Part shown: piece after piece, positions 7,040 to 15,322 of the stretch
Position numbering within the stretch: position 1 is the first letter of the stretch
How the letters are laid out: each line of letters starts with the position of its first letter
Assembly (NCBI GenBank): GCA_022841825.1
Contig: JALHQT010000005.1
Location: forward strand, 431,135 to 495,134
Direction: 5' to 3'
DNA length: 64,000 bases
Source: Anaerolineae bacterium
Lineage (GTDB): Bacteria; Chloroflexota; Anaerolineae; Aggregatilineales; Phototrophicaceae
Position numbers and translations under genes: made by a program
The notes under the pieces: model-generated
Databases searched by the model: none
Seen by the model: only the letters and a program-made list of their open reading frames with translations
What the model was told of the DNA's origin: nothing

Positions 7040-9607
7040 TCACCCATTCCGAAATTCAATCGTCGCCACCTCATACCGCCGCATCATGTCAAGCACCTGC
7101 TCGCGCATGACGCGATAAACCATGCCATCCATCTGGCGTCTGCGGTTACTGATGTCCAGTAGTTGAAGGCGTGTCATGATATGAGCGATCCATTGGGCAT
7201 GACCAAGCTGCTCGATGGGTTGCCCAAGAAGCTGTGCGACCTTTTCGCGGACTGCTGACGCCTTCAGCCATACCTCGCCCTCCGACGAGCGCGTCAGCAT
7301 CTCCAATGCCTGCAAGACCGCCTCTTCGCGCTCGCTCAGTGCCTTGCCCTCACTCATCTGCTCGTCCCAGCTCGCCGCGTCCGAGATTGCACTCAGCAGC
7401 CCGCTCACATCGCCAACTTCTTCAAAGAATGCTGCCAGCGCGACCAGCGGCGACCACAGCTCGCCGGAGCGATTGTGCAGCTTATGCAATTCGGGGCGCT
7501 CGAAGTAATTGGCGTAGACCGTGCCGAAGTGCGTCAGCGCCAGAGTGTAGAGCTGATGCCGAAGCGAGGCGCCATCAAAGTCGGGCGGGAAGCAGGGCAT
7601 CTTTTTGTCCGTCCGTCGCATAGGGATGGCGATGCAGCGCGAGGCGAGGATGTCCTCCAGCCCCTGGATCGCCGCCAGGATTTTCGGCGAGTAGACATCG
7701 AACGCCTGCGGCTTCATGTCCTCGCCGATCAGCCGGATGGCAGGCATCCCGGCTTTGTAGCCGCTGTTCAGCAGTTGGCGGATCTGCTGCATACCTGGGT
7801 CTTTTGGATTGTGGTAACGCTCCGCCTCGTCGATGCCGACGGTACAACTCGTGTAGTGGATCAAGCGAAACATACTCGGTCCCGTTGGGTCGGAGGTGCT
7901 GACCATGTTGAAGCACAGTGGTTGTAAAACGCGCATGACTGTGCTTTTGCCGCTGTTCTTGGGTCCATTCAGCGCCAGGTAGGGATACGCTGGGAACATG
8001 GTGTAGTAGTACGTCCCAATCGCCCAGAGCGTCAGGATGCGGCTTTCGACCTCCGAGCGAAAATCGATGTATGTTGTCAGCAGATCATGCACCGCATTGA
8101 AGACTTCACCCGGCGCGTAGACCTCGCCATCCAGAAAGCGCTTGATGTCGCTGTAGCGCCAGCGCATCAGGAACTCGTTGCCTTCCGGCAACACCTTGAG
8201 CGCGACCTCCTGATCGTTTACTGTGATGATCTGCTCATCTCGCAACCGACGCATCTCGCGGGTGCTAGTCACCAGATAGGGCTGGATGTTGAGCCGCTTG
8301 CCCTTGGTCCGCTCCATCACCGAGACTGTCACCAACGCCATCTCGCGCTGGAAACCCAGCGCAGGCGAAAGGATCGGCACATCGTCGTTCAGCACTTCGG
8401 GCATGTCGTCATCATCCTCGTGGTCACGCTTTCCGTTTCGCGCGGCAGAAAGCATCTCGGCGAACAGCCGCCCCTTGATACCGATCTTCGCCATCAGCCC
8501 TTTGAACTCCGCCAGCGCGAAGTCATCCAGCGCGATCGCGTAGCCGAACAGCTCGCGAATCGCATCCTGTCGCTCCAGCCCTTCCAAGAATGCGGCGCGC
8601 GACACCTCCGCTGCCAGCCAATGCTGCGCCCGGTTGAGCATCGCCGAGGCATCGTCCGCCGTTGCCTTCGCCTTAACCAGCCAATCATTGGTGTCCTTGA
8701 TGTCGCTTGGCAGCCTGGGCAGAAATGTGTTTCCGCGCAGCGCGAGCGCAATCTCGCGGCTCTTGGCGTTGGCGTCATCGGTGTTGTCGAGCGCAACGAA
8801 GACGCACTTGTAGCCCTTAAGCGCACGCAGCAGCTCATCGGACACCTTCATGCCGCCGAGCGCGATCGCCGCGATGCCCCACTCGCCAATTGTGATCGCG
8901 TCCGCTTGCCCTTCGACAAGGACGATCTGCTCGCAGCCCTTGCTGTAGGCATGATTGGAGTACGGCTGCCGCTCGCCGATGATTTCGCGCGGCGGATTGT
9001 AATGCTGCTTGCCCTCAATCGAGCGCCCACTGAGGTAGGTCAGCCGCCCGCCTTCGAGATGGGGATAGACGATCATGCCCGTTGGAAACTTCTGGATGAC
9101 CGCGCGCCACTTGTCCGACAGATTGAGATCGGCGAGCAACGCGCGCTTGTCCGATGGCATAAAGCCGATGCGCGCTGCACGAATTGTCTCCAGCGCCCAT
9201 CCGCGCGTCTTCGTCACATACTCCAGGGCGGGCCTTGTGTTGAGCAGTGCATCGTGCAGACGCTGGACGAGCTGTCGCTCCGCCCAGGTGTGCGAGCGCT
9301 TGAAGCTCTCGTCCTCCTCAATCGTGATGCCGGCGCGTTTCGCCAGATATTGCACTGCCTCCATGAAGTGCGTCGGGTCACGCGGGTTCCATGTGCCAAG
9401 GTCAAGGAGGTGACGCCCGACAAAGTCAAAAACATCACCTTGTTCATCTTTCGAGTTCCAGAAGTACATCTGCGTGCGCGGCATGACGACCAAGCTGTCA
9501 TGCTCAACACCTACGAACCGCGCGCCCGCTTTTTTCAGCGCGAACCGCTGCGCGACAATTTCTTCAATCGGATTAGCGGAGCGAATCTGCTCCAAATCGA
9601 TGCTCAT
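7040..9607 (-). CDS. DNA primase/helicase-like protein of a mobile element
   Basis: Replication protein of 855 residues. Residues about 25-85 match the CHC2 primase fold (PRTQMYFW...DEQGDVFDFVGRHL), but the zinc-binding Cys and His are absent. A TOPRIM domain follows, with VLVEGQ (E232) and ALDNTDD (D274, D277). The C-terminal half is a P-loop ATPase with Walker A GPKNSGKST (548-556) and Walker B GIDEAE (D593, E594), as in element-borne primase-helicases. The start at 9607 is preferred because GGAG lies 8 bases upstream; a longer frame begins at 9637. Together with ParA and ParB, it suggests the element can replicate as a plasmid. Confidence 0.85.
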   Translation of the reverse strand: MSIDLEQIRSANPIEEIVAQRFALKKAGARFVGVEHDSLVVMPRTQMYFWNSKDEQGDVFDFVGRHLLDLGTWNPRDPTHFMEAVQYLAKRAGITIEEDESFKRSHTWAERQLVQRLHDALLNTRPALEYVTKTRGWALETIRAARIGFMPSDKRALLADLNLSDKWRAVIQKFPTGMIVYPHLEGGRLTYLSGRSIEGKQHYNPPREIIGERQPYSNHAYSKGCEQIVLVEGQADAITIGEWGIAAIALGGMKVSDELLRALKGYKCVFVALDNTDDANAKSREIALALRGNTFLPRLPSDIKDTNDWLVKAKATADDASAMLNRAQHWLAAEVSRAAFLEGLERQDAIRELFGYAIALDDFALAEFKGLMAKIGIKGRLFAEMLSAARNGKRDHEDDDDMPEVLNDDVPILSPALGFQREMALVTVSVMERTKGKRLNIQPYLVTSTREMRRLRDEQIITVNDQEVALKVLPEGNEFLMRWRYSDIKRFLDGEVYAPGEVFNAVHDLLTTYIDFRSEVESRILTLWAIGTYYYTMFPAYPYLALNGPKNSGKSTVMRVLQPLCFNMVSTSDPTGPSMFRLIHYTSCTVGIDEAERYHNPKDPGMQQIRQLLNSGYKAGMPAIRLIGEDMKPQAFDVYSPKILAAIQGLEDILASRCIAIPMRRTDKKMPCFPPDFDGASLRHQLYTLALTHFGTVYANYFERPELHKLHNRSGELWSPLVALAAFFEEVGDVSGLLSAISDAASWDEQMSEGKALSEREEAVLQALEMLTRSSEGEVWLKASAVREKVAQLLGQPIEQLGHAQWIAHIMTRLQLLDISNRRRQMDGMVYRVMREQVLDMMRRYEVATIEFRNG

Positions 9608-9752
9608 CTTCCCGTCTCCAGGCAATATGAAGCACACGTCGTGTGCAATACATGACGAAAAAAGGATGTTCGAATTTGCGCGGAGGATCGAGACATGCTA
9701 GAGTGTCAAATGTTCCGTTCAACACTCCGATTTCCAACGCGCCGCCGCGCCC

Positions 9753-9786
9753 AGCCCATTGATGCAGCCAACATCAGTGGGCTTTT
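9753..9786. other. Hairpin between parB and the primase gene
   Basis: AGCCCA (9753-9758) pairs with TGGGCT (9778-9783), and inside it GATG (9761-9764) pairs with CATC (9772-9775). TTTT follows on the + strand, so it would read as a terminator in + direction, although no + gene precedes it. On the - strand it sits in the leader between parB and the primase gene and may act as an intercistronic stem. Confidence 0.4.
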
Positions 9787-9854
9787 GGTTTCTCAGGGCA
9801 AGGCGTCTATTTAAGGTGGACTGCGCCCGCTATGGTTCACCGTGTCGCTCCATC

Positions 9855-9874
9855 ATGTAACCACGTGGTTACAT
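9855..9874. promoter_or_regulatory. parS-like centromere site (perfect 20-bp palindrome)
   Basis: ATGTAACCACGTGGTTACAT is a perfect palindrome whose last base is the first base of the parB stop codon as it reads on the + strand. Its centre is CACGTG, the same centre as the classical chromosomal parS (TGTTTCACGTGAAACA), but the arms differ. No T-run follows, so it is not an intrinsic terminator. Location beside parAB makes a ParB-binding site the simplest reading; this is inferred, not shown. Confidence 0.6.
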
Positions 9875-11082
9875 CATCCCTGACTCAGTAGATGTTGTTC
9901 CGCCTCGTCCAAGAAGCGTCGCAACGAAGCGATGCGTGCTCTAGCAATGTCTGGGTTGCGCTCCTGCTGAAGCAGCGCGCGCGCCAGTTCCAGCCCGAAT
10001 GCTTCATTGCTACTCCTTGCCAATCGCGCGAGTTGGCGGGCAGGTCGTGAGAGCTTGTCTTGACGGCTGTCGAGCTGTGCTTGTTCCTCGCCGGATGCCG
10101 CACACAGCTCCTCGACCTGCCGGCTGGTCAGGTTGAGGTCGATGATCTGGCGGACGACTTCGACGTGATACTCGGAGGGCAGTCCGACCAGATGCCGCAG
10201 CTTGCCCTCTTCAAGGGAATAGCGATCCGCTAGTTCCATTGCATCATCGCTGAGGTAGAGAAGCGCCTTATAGCGACTGAAGTGCATCCGGCTAATGCCG
10301 CCCATCGCTGCCAGGATGTCCGCGCTGTACTCCTGCTTAGTTCGCAGGTCGAGATCGAGCGCCTGCCGGTAGAAGTCATTGCCGACCGCGTACGCCGGGA
10401 TTTCGCCGCCATGCACGGTCAGTAGAAGTAACGCCGCCTGTCGTGCCAGTGCGACCGCCGTCAGTCCGGCGCGGGCAGTGTTCTCGCGCGCCTGCCGGAA
10501 CACGGACGCGCTTTCGCCAGGGATGATGATGCACGGCAGCGTTCCATCGCCGCGGTAACCGGGGATGAACTCCTTCAGCAGCCAGGTCGCCCAGTAGCGT
10601 CGCTCGCCGGTCTCGATACGAAAGAGCTGCGTCGCCCCCTGCGAGACATCGACCACCGTCAGCGGGTTGACCTGCCCGTCGTCGCGCAGGGTGATCGCCA
10701 ACGTCAGCAGGTCGGCGAGCAGTCGCTCTTCGGGGGAAGGTTCGCTGCTGCTCTCCTGCTCTTCTTCGGTTTCAGCATCGGGTAGCAGATCGAGCGGGGA
10801 ATTGAACGGTCGCCCGCGCTGGCGGGCGGCGATCTGCGCCATCTGCACCACCTCCCGCAGTGCCTGCACGGGCGAAAGCCGCCCCTGATGGAACGGCTGG
10901 TGTACGCGCTCCGGCAGCACGCGCCTCGGCTGAAGCGGGTCGGGGCGCACCAGGTCGAGCAGCAGCCGCTCGACCCGAATGCCTTTGGCTGCCAATTGCT
11001 GCGGCTCGACGCCCAGCAGGTCCGCGCTGATCGAGCCAAGCAGCGCATCGAGCTTGTCGGTCGTGTCGCGCTTCGCCATCAT
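9874..11082 (-). CDS. parB: ParB-like partition/nucleoid protein
   Basis: 402 residues from the ATG overlapping the parA stop (ATGA). The ParB N-terminal nuclease-like/CTPase fold is recognisable by QVNPLTVVDV and the arginine motif GERRYWA (about 159-165). It is followed by a helical region with a likely helix-turn-helix (DILAAMGGISRMHFSRYKAL) and a basic, charged C-terminus. An acidic low-complexity insert (AETEEEQESSSEPSPEE) separates the first strands from the rest, which is longer than in chromosomal ParB. It should bind the palindrome at 9855-9874 and work with ParA in segregating the excised element. An open extension upstream to 11229 runs into parA and is not coding. Confidence 0.82.
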   Translation of the reverse strand: MMAKRDTTDKLDALLGSISADLLGVEPQQLAAKGIRVERLLLDLVRPDPLQPRRVLPERVHQPFHQGRLSPVQALREVVQMAQIAARQRGRPFNSPLDLLPDAETEEEQESSSEPSPEERLLADLLTLAITLRDDGQVNPLTVVDVSQGATQLFRIETGERRYWATWLLKEFIPGYRGDGTLPCIIIPGESASVFRQARENTARAGLTAVALARQAALLLLTVHGGEIPAYAVGNDFYRQALDLDLRTKQEYSADILAAMGGISRMHFSRYKALLYLSDDAMELADRYSLEEGKLRHLVGLPSEYHVEVVRQIIDLNLTSRQVEELCAASGEEQAQLDSRQDKLSRPARQLARLARSSNEAFGLELARALLQQERNPDIARARIASLRRFLDEAEQHLLSQG

Positions 11083-11903
11083 GCACCTGCCTGGAGACTG
11101 CGCTTCATCAGCGTCCCGACCAGCTTGAGGTAAGCAACGCCTGCGGGTGCGTGGTAGTCGTATTGAAAGATGCTCTGGTGCTGGCGATGGGCATACGACA
11201 CGGCTTCGTTGGCAGGGATGACGCCGCACAGCAGCCGGCCCAGCACCTCATGCTCGCGCAGCTCGCCCAACAGGTACTTATGCCCGCGAACGCGCGTGTC
11301 CATCTTGGTGACCAGGATGCCGCTCACACGCAGATGCGGCACCCGCCAGCCCTCGCGAATGGTCGCGATCTTGTGCATGACGTTCATCAAGCCGACCGTT
11401 TCGAGATACCTCGGTTCGACCGGCACAATAGCGTCGGTCGCCGCGATTAAGCCCATCTCGGTCATCAGCGAGAACGACGGTCGCGTGTCGATGAGAATGG
11501 CGGCATAGTGATTTGCGAGATGGCTGAGGGGGTCGGCGAGACGATAAGGCGCGCCTGCCGTGCTCATCAGCTCGCGCTCCGCACCTTCCAGCAGCGGCGA
11601 GGCAGGCAGCACATGCAGGTCCGAGTCCCAGGTGCTTTGCACAATGACCTTTGCCATTACCGCGGGTGCCTGATCACGCGGAGCCATCAGCACGGCGTAC
11701 AGGCTGTCATCCTGCCCGAAGTCGTTGCGACCGGTGGTCACGAGTGTGGCGTGGCACTGGCTGTCGGTATCGACCAGCAGCACGCGGTGATTGGGCGCGC
11801 CCATCTTGCGCAGGACGCCGCTCAAACCGAGTGCGATATTGGCGGCGGATGTCGTCTTCCCGCAGCCGCCCTTGTTGTTTGTGAGGACAAAAACACGAGT
11901 CAT
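11079..11903 (-). CDS. parA: ParA-family partition ATPase
   Basis: 274 residues with a deviant Walker A KGGCGKTT (11-18, signature Lys11), the switch motif LLVDTDSQCHATL and the Walker B-like ILIDTRPSF. There is no N-terminal DNA-binding extension, so it is the short type I-b/Soj-like form. GGAGG lies about 6 bases before the ATG. parB overlaps its stop codon. The pair forms the segregation cassette of the integrated element. A 56-bp gap separates it from the recombinase remnant upstream on the same strand. Confidence 0.92.
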   Translation of the reverse strand: MTRVFVLTNNKGGCGKTTSAANIALGLSGVLRKMGAPNHRVLLVDTDSQCHATLVTTGRNDFGQDDSLYAVLMAPRDQAPAVMAKVIVQSTWDSDLHVLPASPLLEGAERELMSTAGAPYRLADPLSHLANHYAAILIDTRPSFSLMTEMGLIAATDAIVPVEPRYLETVGLMNVMHKIATIREGWRVPHLRVSGILVTKMDTRVRGHKYLLGELREHEVLGRLLCGVIPANEAVSYAHRQHQSIFQYDYHAPAGVAYLKLVGTLMKRSLQAGA

Positions 11904-11959
11904 GATCTCCCTCCGGATACGCTGGTACGCAGACTGAATAGGAGATCAGGAGGAGTGGG

Positions 11960-13054
11960 TTAGTCGGAGCCGAACACGAGCTGATGGAGCAGCTCGCGCG
12001 AGGGAAAGCTCGTGCGTTCGAAGTAGTCGATCAGGGCGTCAGCCGTCTCTGCCCACAGCGTCTCATGTTCACTTTGGGTTTCTGTAGGGTCATGAAACTG
12101 TCCATCACTTGAAACGCCGCTGTTGAAGCGGTTTTTCATTTCTTCTCCCAACTGGTCATAGTACAGCGCAGCGCGCATCTGCAAGAATGGCTCCGCCCAT
12201 GCCTTCAGCTTGAAGTCGGTGATACGCCGCGTGTCGAGGTCATACACCACCTCGTCGAACAGGCTGTGCGCCAGAATCCGGCGATCTTCGCCTGCCGTGA
12301 TGTCCCAGAACCGCTTCAGGCGGCTGATCATCTCGATGGTTGTCAGCAGCTCCAGTGTGATCTTCTGGCGGTCGGTCGTTTGAGCCTGCCAGTAGGCGAT
12401 CTGCCGCTCGTGGTACTCCTTCTGGCGGAAATACTCCTCTCCATCAATGTCGCCGCACTGAAAGACGGTCAGATTGTTCTTCAAGGCACGGCGGTGTTTG
12501 GCGATGGCAATCGCCTTCTGCGCTTCCAGATCTGCCTCATCCTGCGCGCCGCCGAAACGCGACTGGACCGCCAGCTCCGCCATCAGGTCTGCTGCTTCGG
12601 GATGCACCTCCAGCGCATCGATCAGGCGCACGAATTCATCCTCAATGACCTCGCGCAAGACAGACCTTGCCTTACCCTGGCAGCGATGGGCATCGGAATG
12701 GCGATAGCGCAGCACGCCATTCTTGTTATGCCCGACGATGCGCCTGCGCAATCTCGGTTCGTTCGCGGCTTCTGCCTCTCGGTCGCAATGTGTGCAATAG
12801 AGCATGAACGAGAGGGCGAAGATGTGCTGCTGGCGAACGGAACCGACCGGACGTGTCGTCACGCTGCGCGTCTCCTGCACCTTGGCAACCGCGTGCAGCA
12901 GCTCCAGCGAGAACACCGCGCGCCCAGTGTCGTAAAGTACACCGCTTGGACTCTCGAAGTGATGCGCAATCCGCTCCTTCGCACGACCGTGATCGACCAA
13001 CCCGGCATACTCGCGCCAGTTGGAGGTGACGCGACGGATGTCATCGCCGTTCAA
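11960..13054 (-). pseudogene. Large serine recombinase, C-terminal part after an in-frame TAG
   Basis: This frame continues the upstream recombinase in the same phase: the codon order is AAG CCG CGC TAG TTG AAC GGC GAT. It encodes the end of the recombinase domain (DDIRRVTSNWREYAGLV matches the usual region where the next zinc ribbon starts). A zinc-ribbon-like segment follows, with Cys-x2-Cys (YCTHCD) and a later HRC, then a long helical stretch (LEAQKAIAIAKHRRALKNN) that should form the coiled coil. As a separate protein it would need the TTG at 13054 and lacks a ribosome site. It is probably the dead 3' half of one gene, unless the TAG is read through. Confidence 0.8.
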
Positions 13055-13816
13055 CTAGCGCGGCTTTCCCCAGCGATCGCGGAATGCCCAACCCTGCCGG
13101 TTCATCTCGTCGGCGATCCAGGCGTAACCATGCTGGTTCGTCGCATACAGCTCCAGGATCGCCTTGGCGCAGTCGTAGTAGCCGCGCCAGACAGCATCCG
13201 GCGGCACACTATCGCCCAGCTCTTTTGGCGTGCGAAAGCTGCCATCAGAAAGGAGCCACACACCATGCGAGCTGGGGATGTGATAACCCTCCTCATTGCG
13301 CACCGTGCCAAACGGCGGCATGCCCAGGCTGATCCCTTTGTTCTTGCGGTAGCGGGCGCTGTCCTTGGCGCGCCGTGATGCATCAAGGGCATACAGATCG
13401 TCCAAAAAAGCTTGGATGTAGGCGGACATGCGTCCATCGGGTGTGGTGATGTCGATCGTGCGATCCACCGACGCCAGATGCAGCACGACACCATAGGCGG
13501 GCAGCTCCTCGAACAGCTTGATCGCGCGCCAGGCGTTGCGCATCGCCCGTGACTGCTCGTTGACGACCAAAGCAGCCACATCAGCGTCCTTCAGCCGTGC
13601 CTTGAGCGCAATCCACGCCGGGCGGTTCTCCTCTTTGGTCGCGGATTTGTGTCCGCGCGCGTCTTCGTACCACTCCGGCGTCCAACCATACTTGGCGCAC
13701 TGCGCTTCGATGTTGGCGCGCTGACGAGCGGGGCTGGTCAGATCGCTTTGATCCTTAGTCATCGACAGGCGGATGTAGCACAGAGCGGTTTTGCGTTCGG
13801 GGGATGAGCGGGTCAT
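13055..13816 (-). CDS. Large serine recombinase (site-specific integrase), N-terminal part
   Basis: 253 codons before a TAG. It starts with the resolvase catalytic domain: CYIRLS places the nucleophile at Ser18, and QRANIEAQCAKYGW, VNEQSRAMRN and LASVDRTID are the usual downstream motifs. From about residue 160 it enters the recombinase domain (KNKGISLGMPPFGTVRN). The ATG at 13816 has GGAG 8 bases upstream; longer in-frame starts at 13837 and 13906 have weaker support. A complete enzyme would run to 11960 (about 618 codons). Such enzymes integrate and excise phages and plasmid-like elements. The catalytic domain is intact, but DNA-binding parts are cut off by the stop. Confidence 0.85.
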   Translation of the reverse strand: MTRSSPERKTALCYIRLSMTKDQSDLTSPARQRANIEAQCAKYGWTPEWYEDARGHKSATKEENRPAWIALKARLKDADVAALVVNEQSRAMRNAWRAIKLFEELPAYGVVLHLASVDRTIDITTPDGRMSAYIQAFLDDLYALDASRRAKDSARYRKNKGISLGMPPFGTVRNEEGYHIPSSHGVWLLSDGSFRTPKELGDSVPPDAVWRGYYDCAKAILELYATNQHGYAWIADEMNRQGWAFRDRWGKPR

Positions 13817-13850
13817 CGTGAGGTCTCCTTCAGACATAGATGGGGCAAAT

Positions 13851-13885
13851 GGCAGGCGTCCTGCCGACACGCTATAGTCTGTCGG
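13851..13885. other. Inverted repeats upstream of the recombinase gene (candidate attachment region)
   Basis: GGCAGG/CCTGCC (13851-13856 and 13860-13865) and CCGACA/TGTCGG (13864-13869 and 13880-13885) are two adjoining inverted repeats in the 100 bp before the recombinase start. Large serine recombinases usually have one attachment site next to their gene. No matching core was found near 6460-7040, so this remains a guess; promoter or operator function is equally possible. Confidence 0.25.
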
Positions 13886-13972
13886 AGGTCGCTGCGCTAC
13901 GAACACTAGTGCATCGACTCAGGGCGGCGGGGTGCGTCCAACACCCTTCCGTCCGTTGTGAACAAGGTAGCC

Positions 13973-14200
13973 CTATTCGCCTTCGTCGTCAAGCGGTTCG
14001 CTCATGCGATTGAGATGCTTCGCCTGGATGCGACTGGCCACTTCGAGAAAGTGCGCGAGTCCATTGACCCGATCCAGGTCGAGCGGATCACCCTCGCCGC
14101 GACGGCGCGCCAGCCCTTCGCAAACGGCGCGAGCGTATGCCACGAGCTGGTCGCGACCGGGTGGGAGGTAGTGCTTGTGCTGTGGCGACGAAGGCTTCAT
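13973..14200 (-). CDS. Small hypothetical protein of the element
   Basis: 75 residues, start chosen because GGAG lies 8 bases before this ATG (an in-frame ATG at 14230 has no such site). The sequence is charged and probably helical (RDQLVAYARAVCEGLARRR, then LAHFLEVASRIQAKHLNRM) with an acidic end. No family is recognised. It lies upstream of the recombinase on the same strand and could be an accessory factor such as a directionality factor, but nothing in the sequence proves that. Confidence 0.5.
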   Translation of the reverse strand: MKPSSPQHKHYLPPGRDQLVAYARAVCEGLARRRGEGDPLDLDRVNGLAHFLEVASRIQAKHLNRMSEPLDDEGE

Positions 14201-14560
14201 GGGTGTCTCTCCAAGTTCTGCACCCTTCACCCTAGCACACTCGCAATGTCAAACCTCTGAATTATTTCAACTTTGGTGATGGAGTATTTCAGCTTTTCGT
14301 CGCAGTGTTGGCGGTGCGCAGCGCGCCCTTGTCTCGCGCCGCGCAGAGGAGGGGACCCGTCCAGCAGCGCGAATGCGCAGGCGGTGGTTCGGCAGTCCTG
14401 CCCAGCGGGTAGGATTGGCGTACCGCCGCTGGTGCTGGATGGGGTGGCGTCCCGCACGGCAGACTCCCTTCAGGGCGCTGCGCAAGATAAGGATCATTGA
14501 GAGCTACTTGCCGAAATACCTGGTAGAGAAATCAGGCGCTTTTGAGTGAGGGTGTGCCGT

Positions 14561-14787
14561 GTGAGCGGGAGCGTACGCGCTCACATGCCAGGAAGCACCC
14601 GCGAGGGGCTTCCTGGGTGCGCCACGTGGTGGCGCACGGTAGCCCCCACCGGCGCATGAGGTGGCAAGCTTTTAGCTTGCGACGACCTCAGCCGCGGGTC
14701 CTGCTACGCAGCCCCGCTCTGCTGCGCTTGTGGTGAACCCCGCGCGCGGCTGAGGTCGTTCGTGCATCGCTGCTGCCAGGCAGCGAT
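14561..14787. repeat. Cluster of at least six perfect hairpins
   Basis: Perfect stems follow one another. GTGAGCG/CGCTCAC: 14561-14567 with 14578-14584. CCAGGAAGC/GCTTCCTGG: 14588-14596 with 14608-14616. GTGCGCCAC/GTGGCGCAC: 14617-14625 with 14629-14637. CCACC/GGTGG: 14646-14650 with 14660-14664. GCAAGCT/AGCTTGC: 14664-14670 with 14674-14680. ACGACCTCAGCCGCG/CGCGGCTGAGGTCGT: 15 bp, 14682-14696 with 14745-14759, enclosing CGCAGC/GCTGCG at 14707-14712 and 14721-14726. ATCGCTGC/GCAGCGAT: 14766-14773 with 14780-14787. No ORF with a ribosome site covers it. It may be a folded-strand origin, transfer origin, structured RNA or recombination region of the element. Confidence 0.7.
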
Positions 14788-15322
14788 TCAGGAGCTACCT
14801 TGTCACTCGCCAACTTGCGGGTACGTCTACAAGCACCCGTTTGAGACGTATGGCTTGGAAGTGCTTCTGCCGTCCGTTCACAAGGCGCATCCGCAGACGA
14901 CGCCGCGAGACGTGGTCGATCAGATCCTGGATTGGATACTGCGGCAGGCGGGGATTGTGTTGAGCGCGGCGACTGGGCGGGACATCCTGAAAAAGAACAA
15001 GCTGGGGACGCGCACAGTCAACGCCTTTATGCGCTGGAGCGCAAGCATCTGGAGGCGTCGCGCAGCGGCTACTACGCCTGGTTCCGATCGAGGTGTCTGA
15101 TTTTGCTGGTGGAGTGAAGTCCGCCTTCCTGAGCAAAGAGGACGGTATGATGTGCTGTAAGCGCTGTTTGCGACATTTCCTGATGCGGTGTTGACCATTG
15201 ATTCGTCGGCAAGAACTGACAAAAATGAGGCGCATGGCACAGCCTTTGAGGCGGTCAGGTTCACTTACGTGACCTGACCATGATTCCGTAATTGCCCGGT
15301 CGTTAATCAACGAGACATACGC
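14788..15322. other. Right edge of the element: no intact gene, possible IS3 fragment
   Basis: No convincing complete gene. At about 15051-15092 one + frame reads ASRSGYYAWFRSR, which matches the SRSGYYAW motif at the start of IS3-family OrfB transposases, but the frame stops soon after, so at most a decayed fragment is present. A 112-codon + frame (14762-15100) has no ribosome site and resembles nothing I recognise. A palindrome near 15267 is listed separately. Confidence 0.35.
15254..15280. promoter_or_regulatory. Imperfect palindrome upstream of the methyltransferase gene
   Basis: GGTCAGGT (15254-15261) and ACCTGACC (15273-15280) pair, with CAC/GTG continuing the stem after a one-base bulge and a TTAC loop. 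It lies 43 bp before the methyltransferase start. There is no T-run after it on either strand. It could be an operator or a hairpin at the edge of the inserted element. Confidence 0.4.

Noticed and set aside
8087..9655. Long open frame on the + strand opposite the primase gene
   Set aside because: It is an antisense frame; the - strand protein has recognisable domains and a ribosome site, the + frame has none.
9704..9709. TTGACA on the - strand upstream of the primase gene as a -35 box
   Set aside because: No acceptable -10 sequence lies at 16-18 bp from it.
13957..13971. GTGAACAAGGTAGCC, close to the 3' end of 16S rRNA (GTAACAAGGTAGCCGTA)
   Set aside because: The match is about 14 bases with no further rRNA sequence on either side; chance similarity.
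14762..15100. 112-codon + frame after the hairpin cluster
   Set aside because: No ribosome site, no family, and a likely decayed IS fragment in another frame across the same bases.
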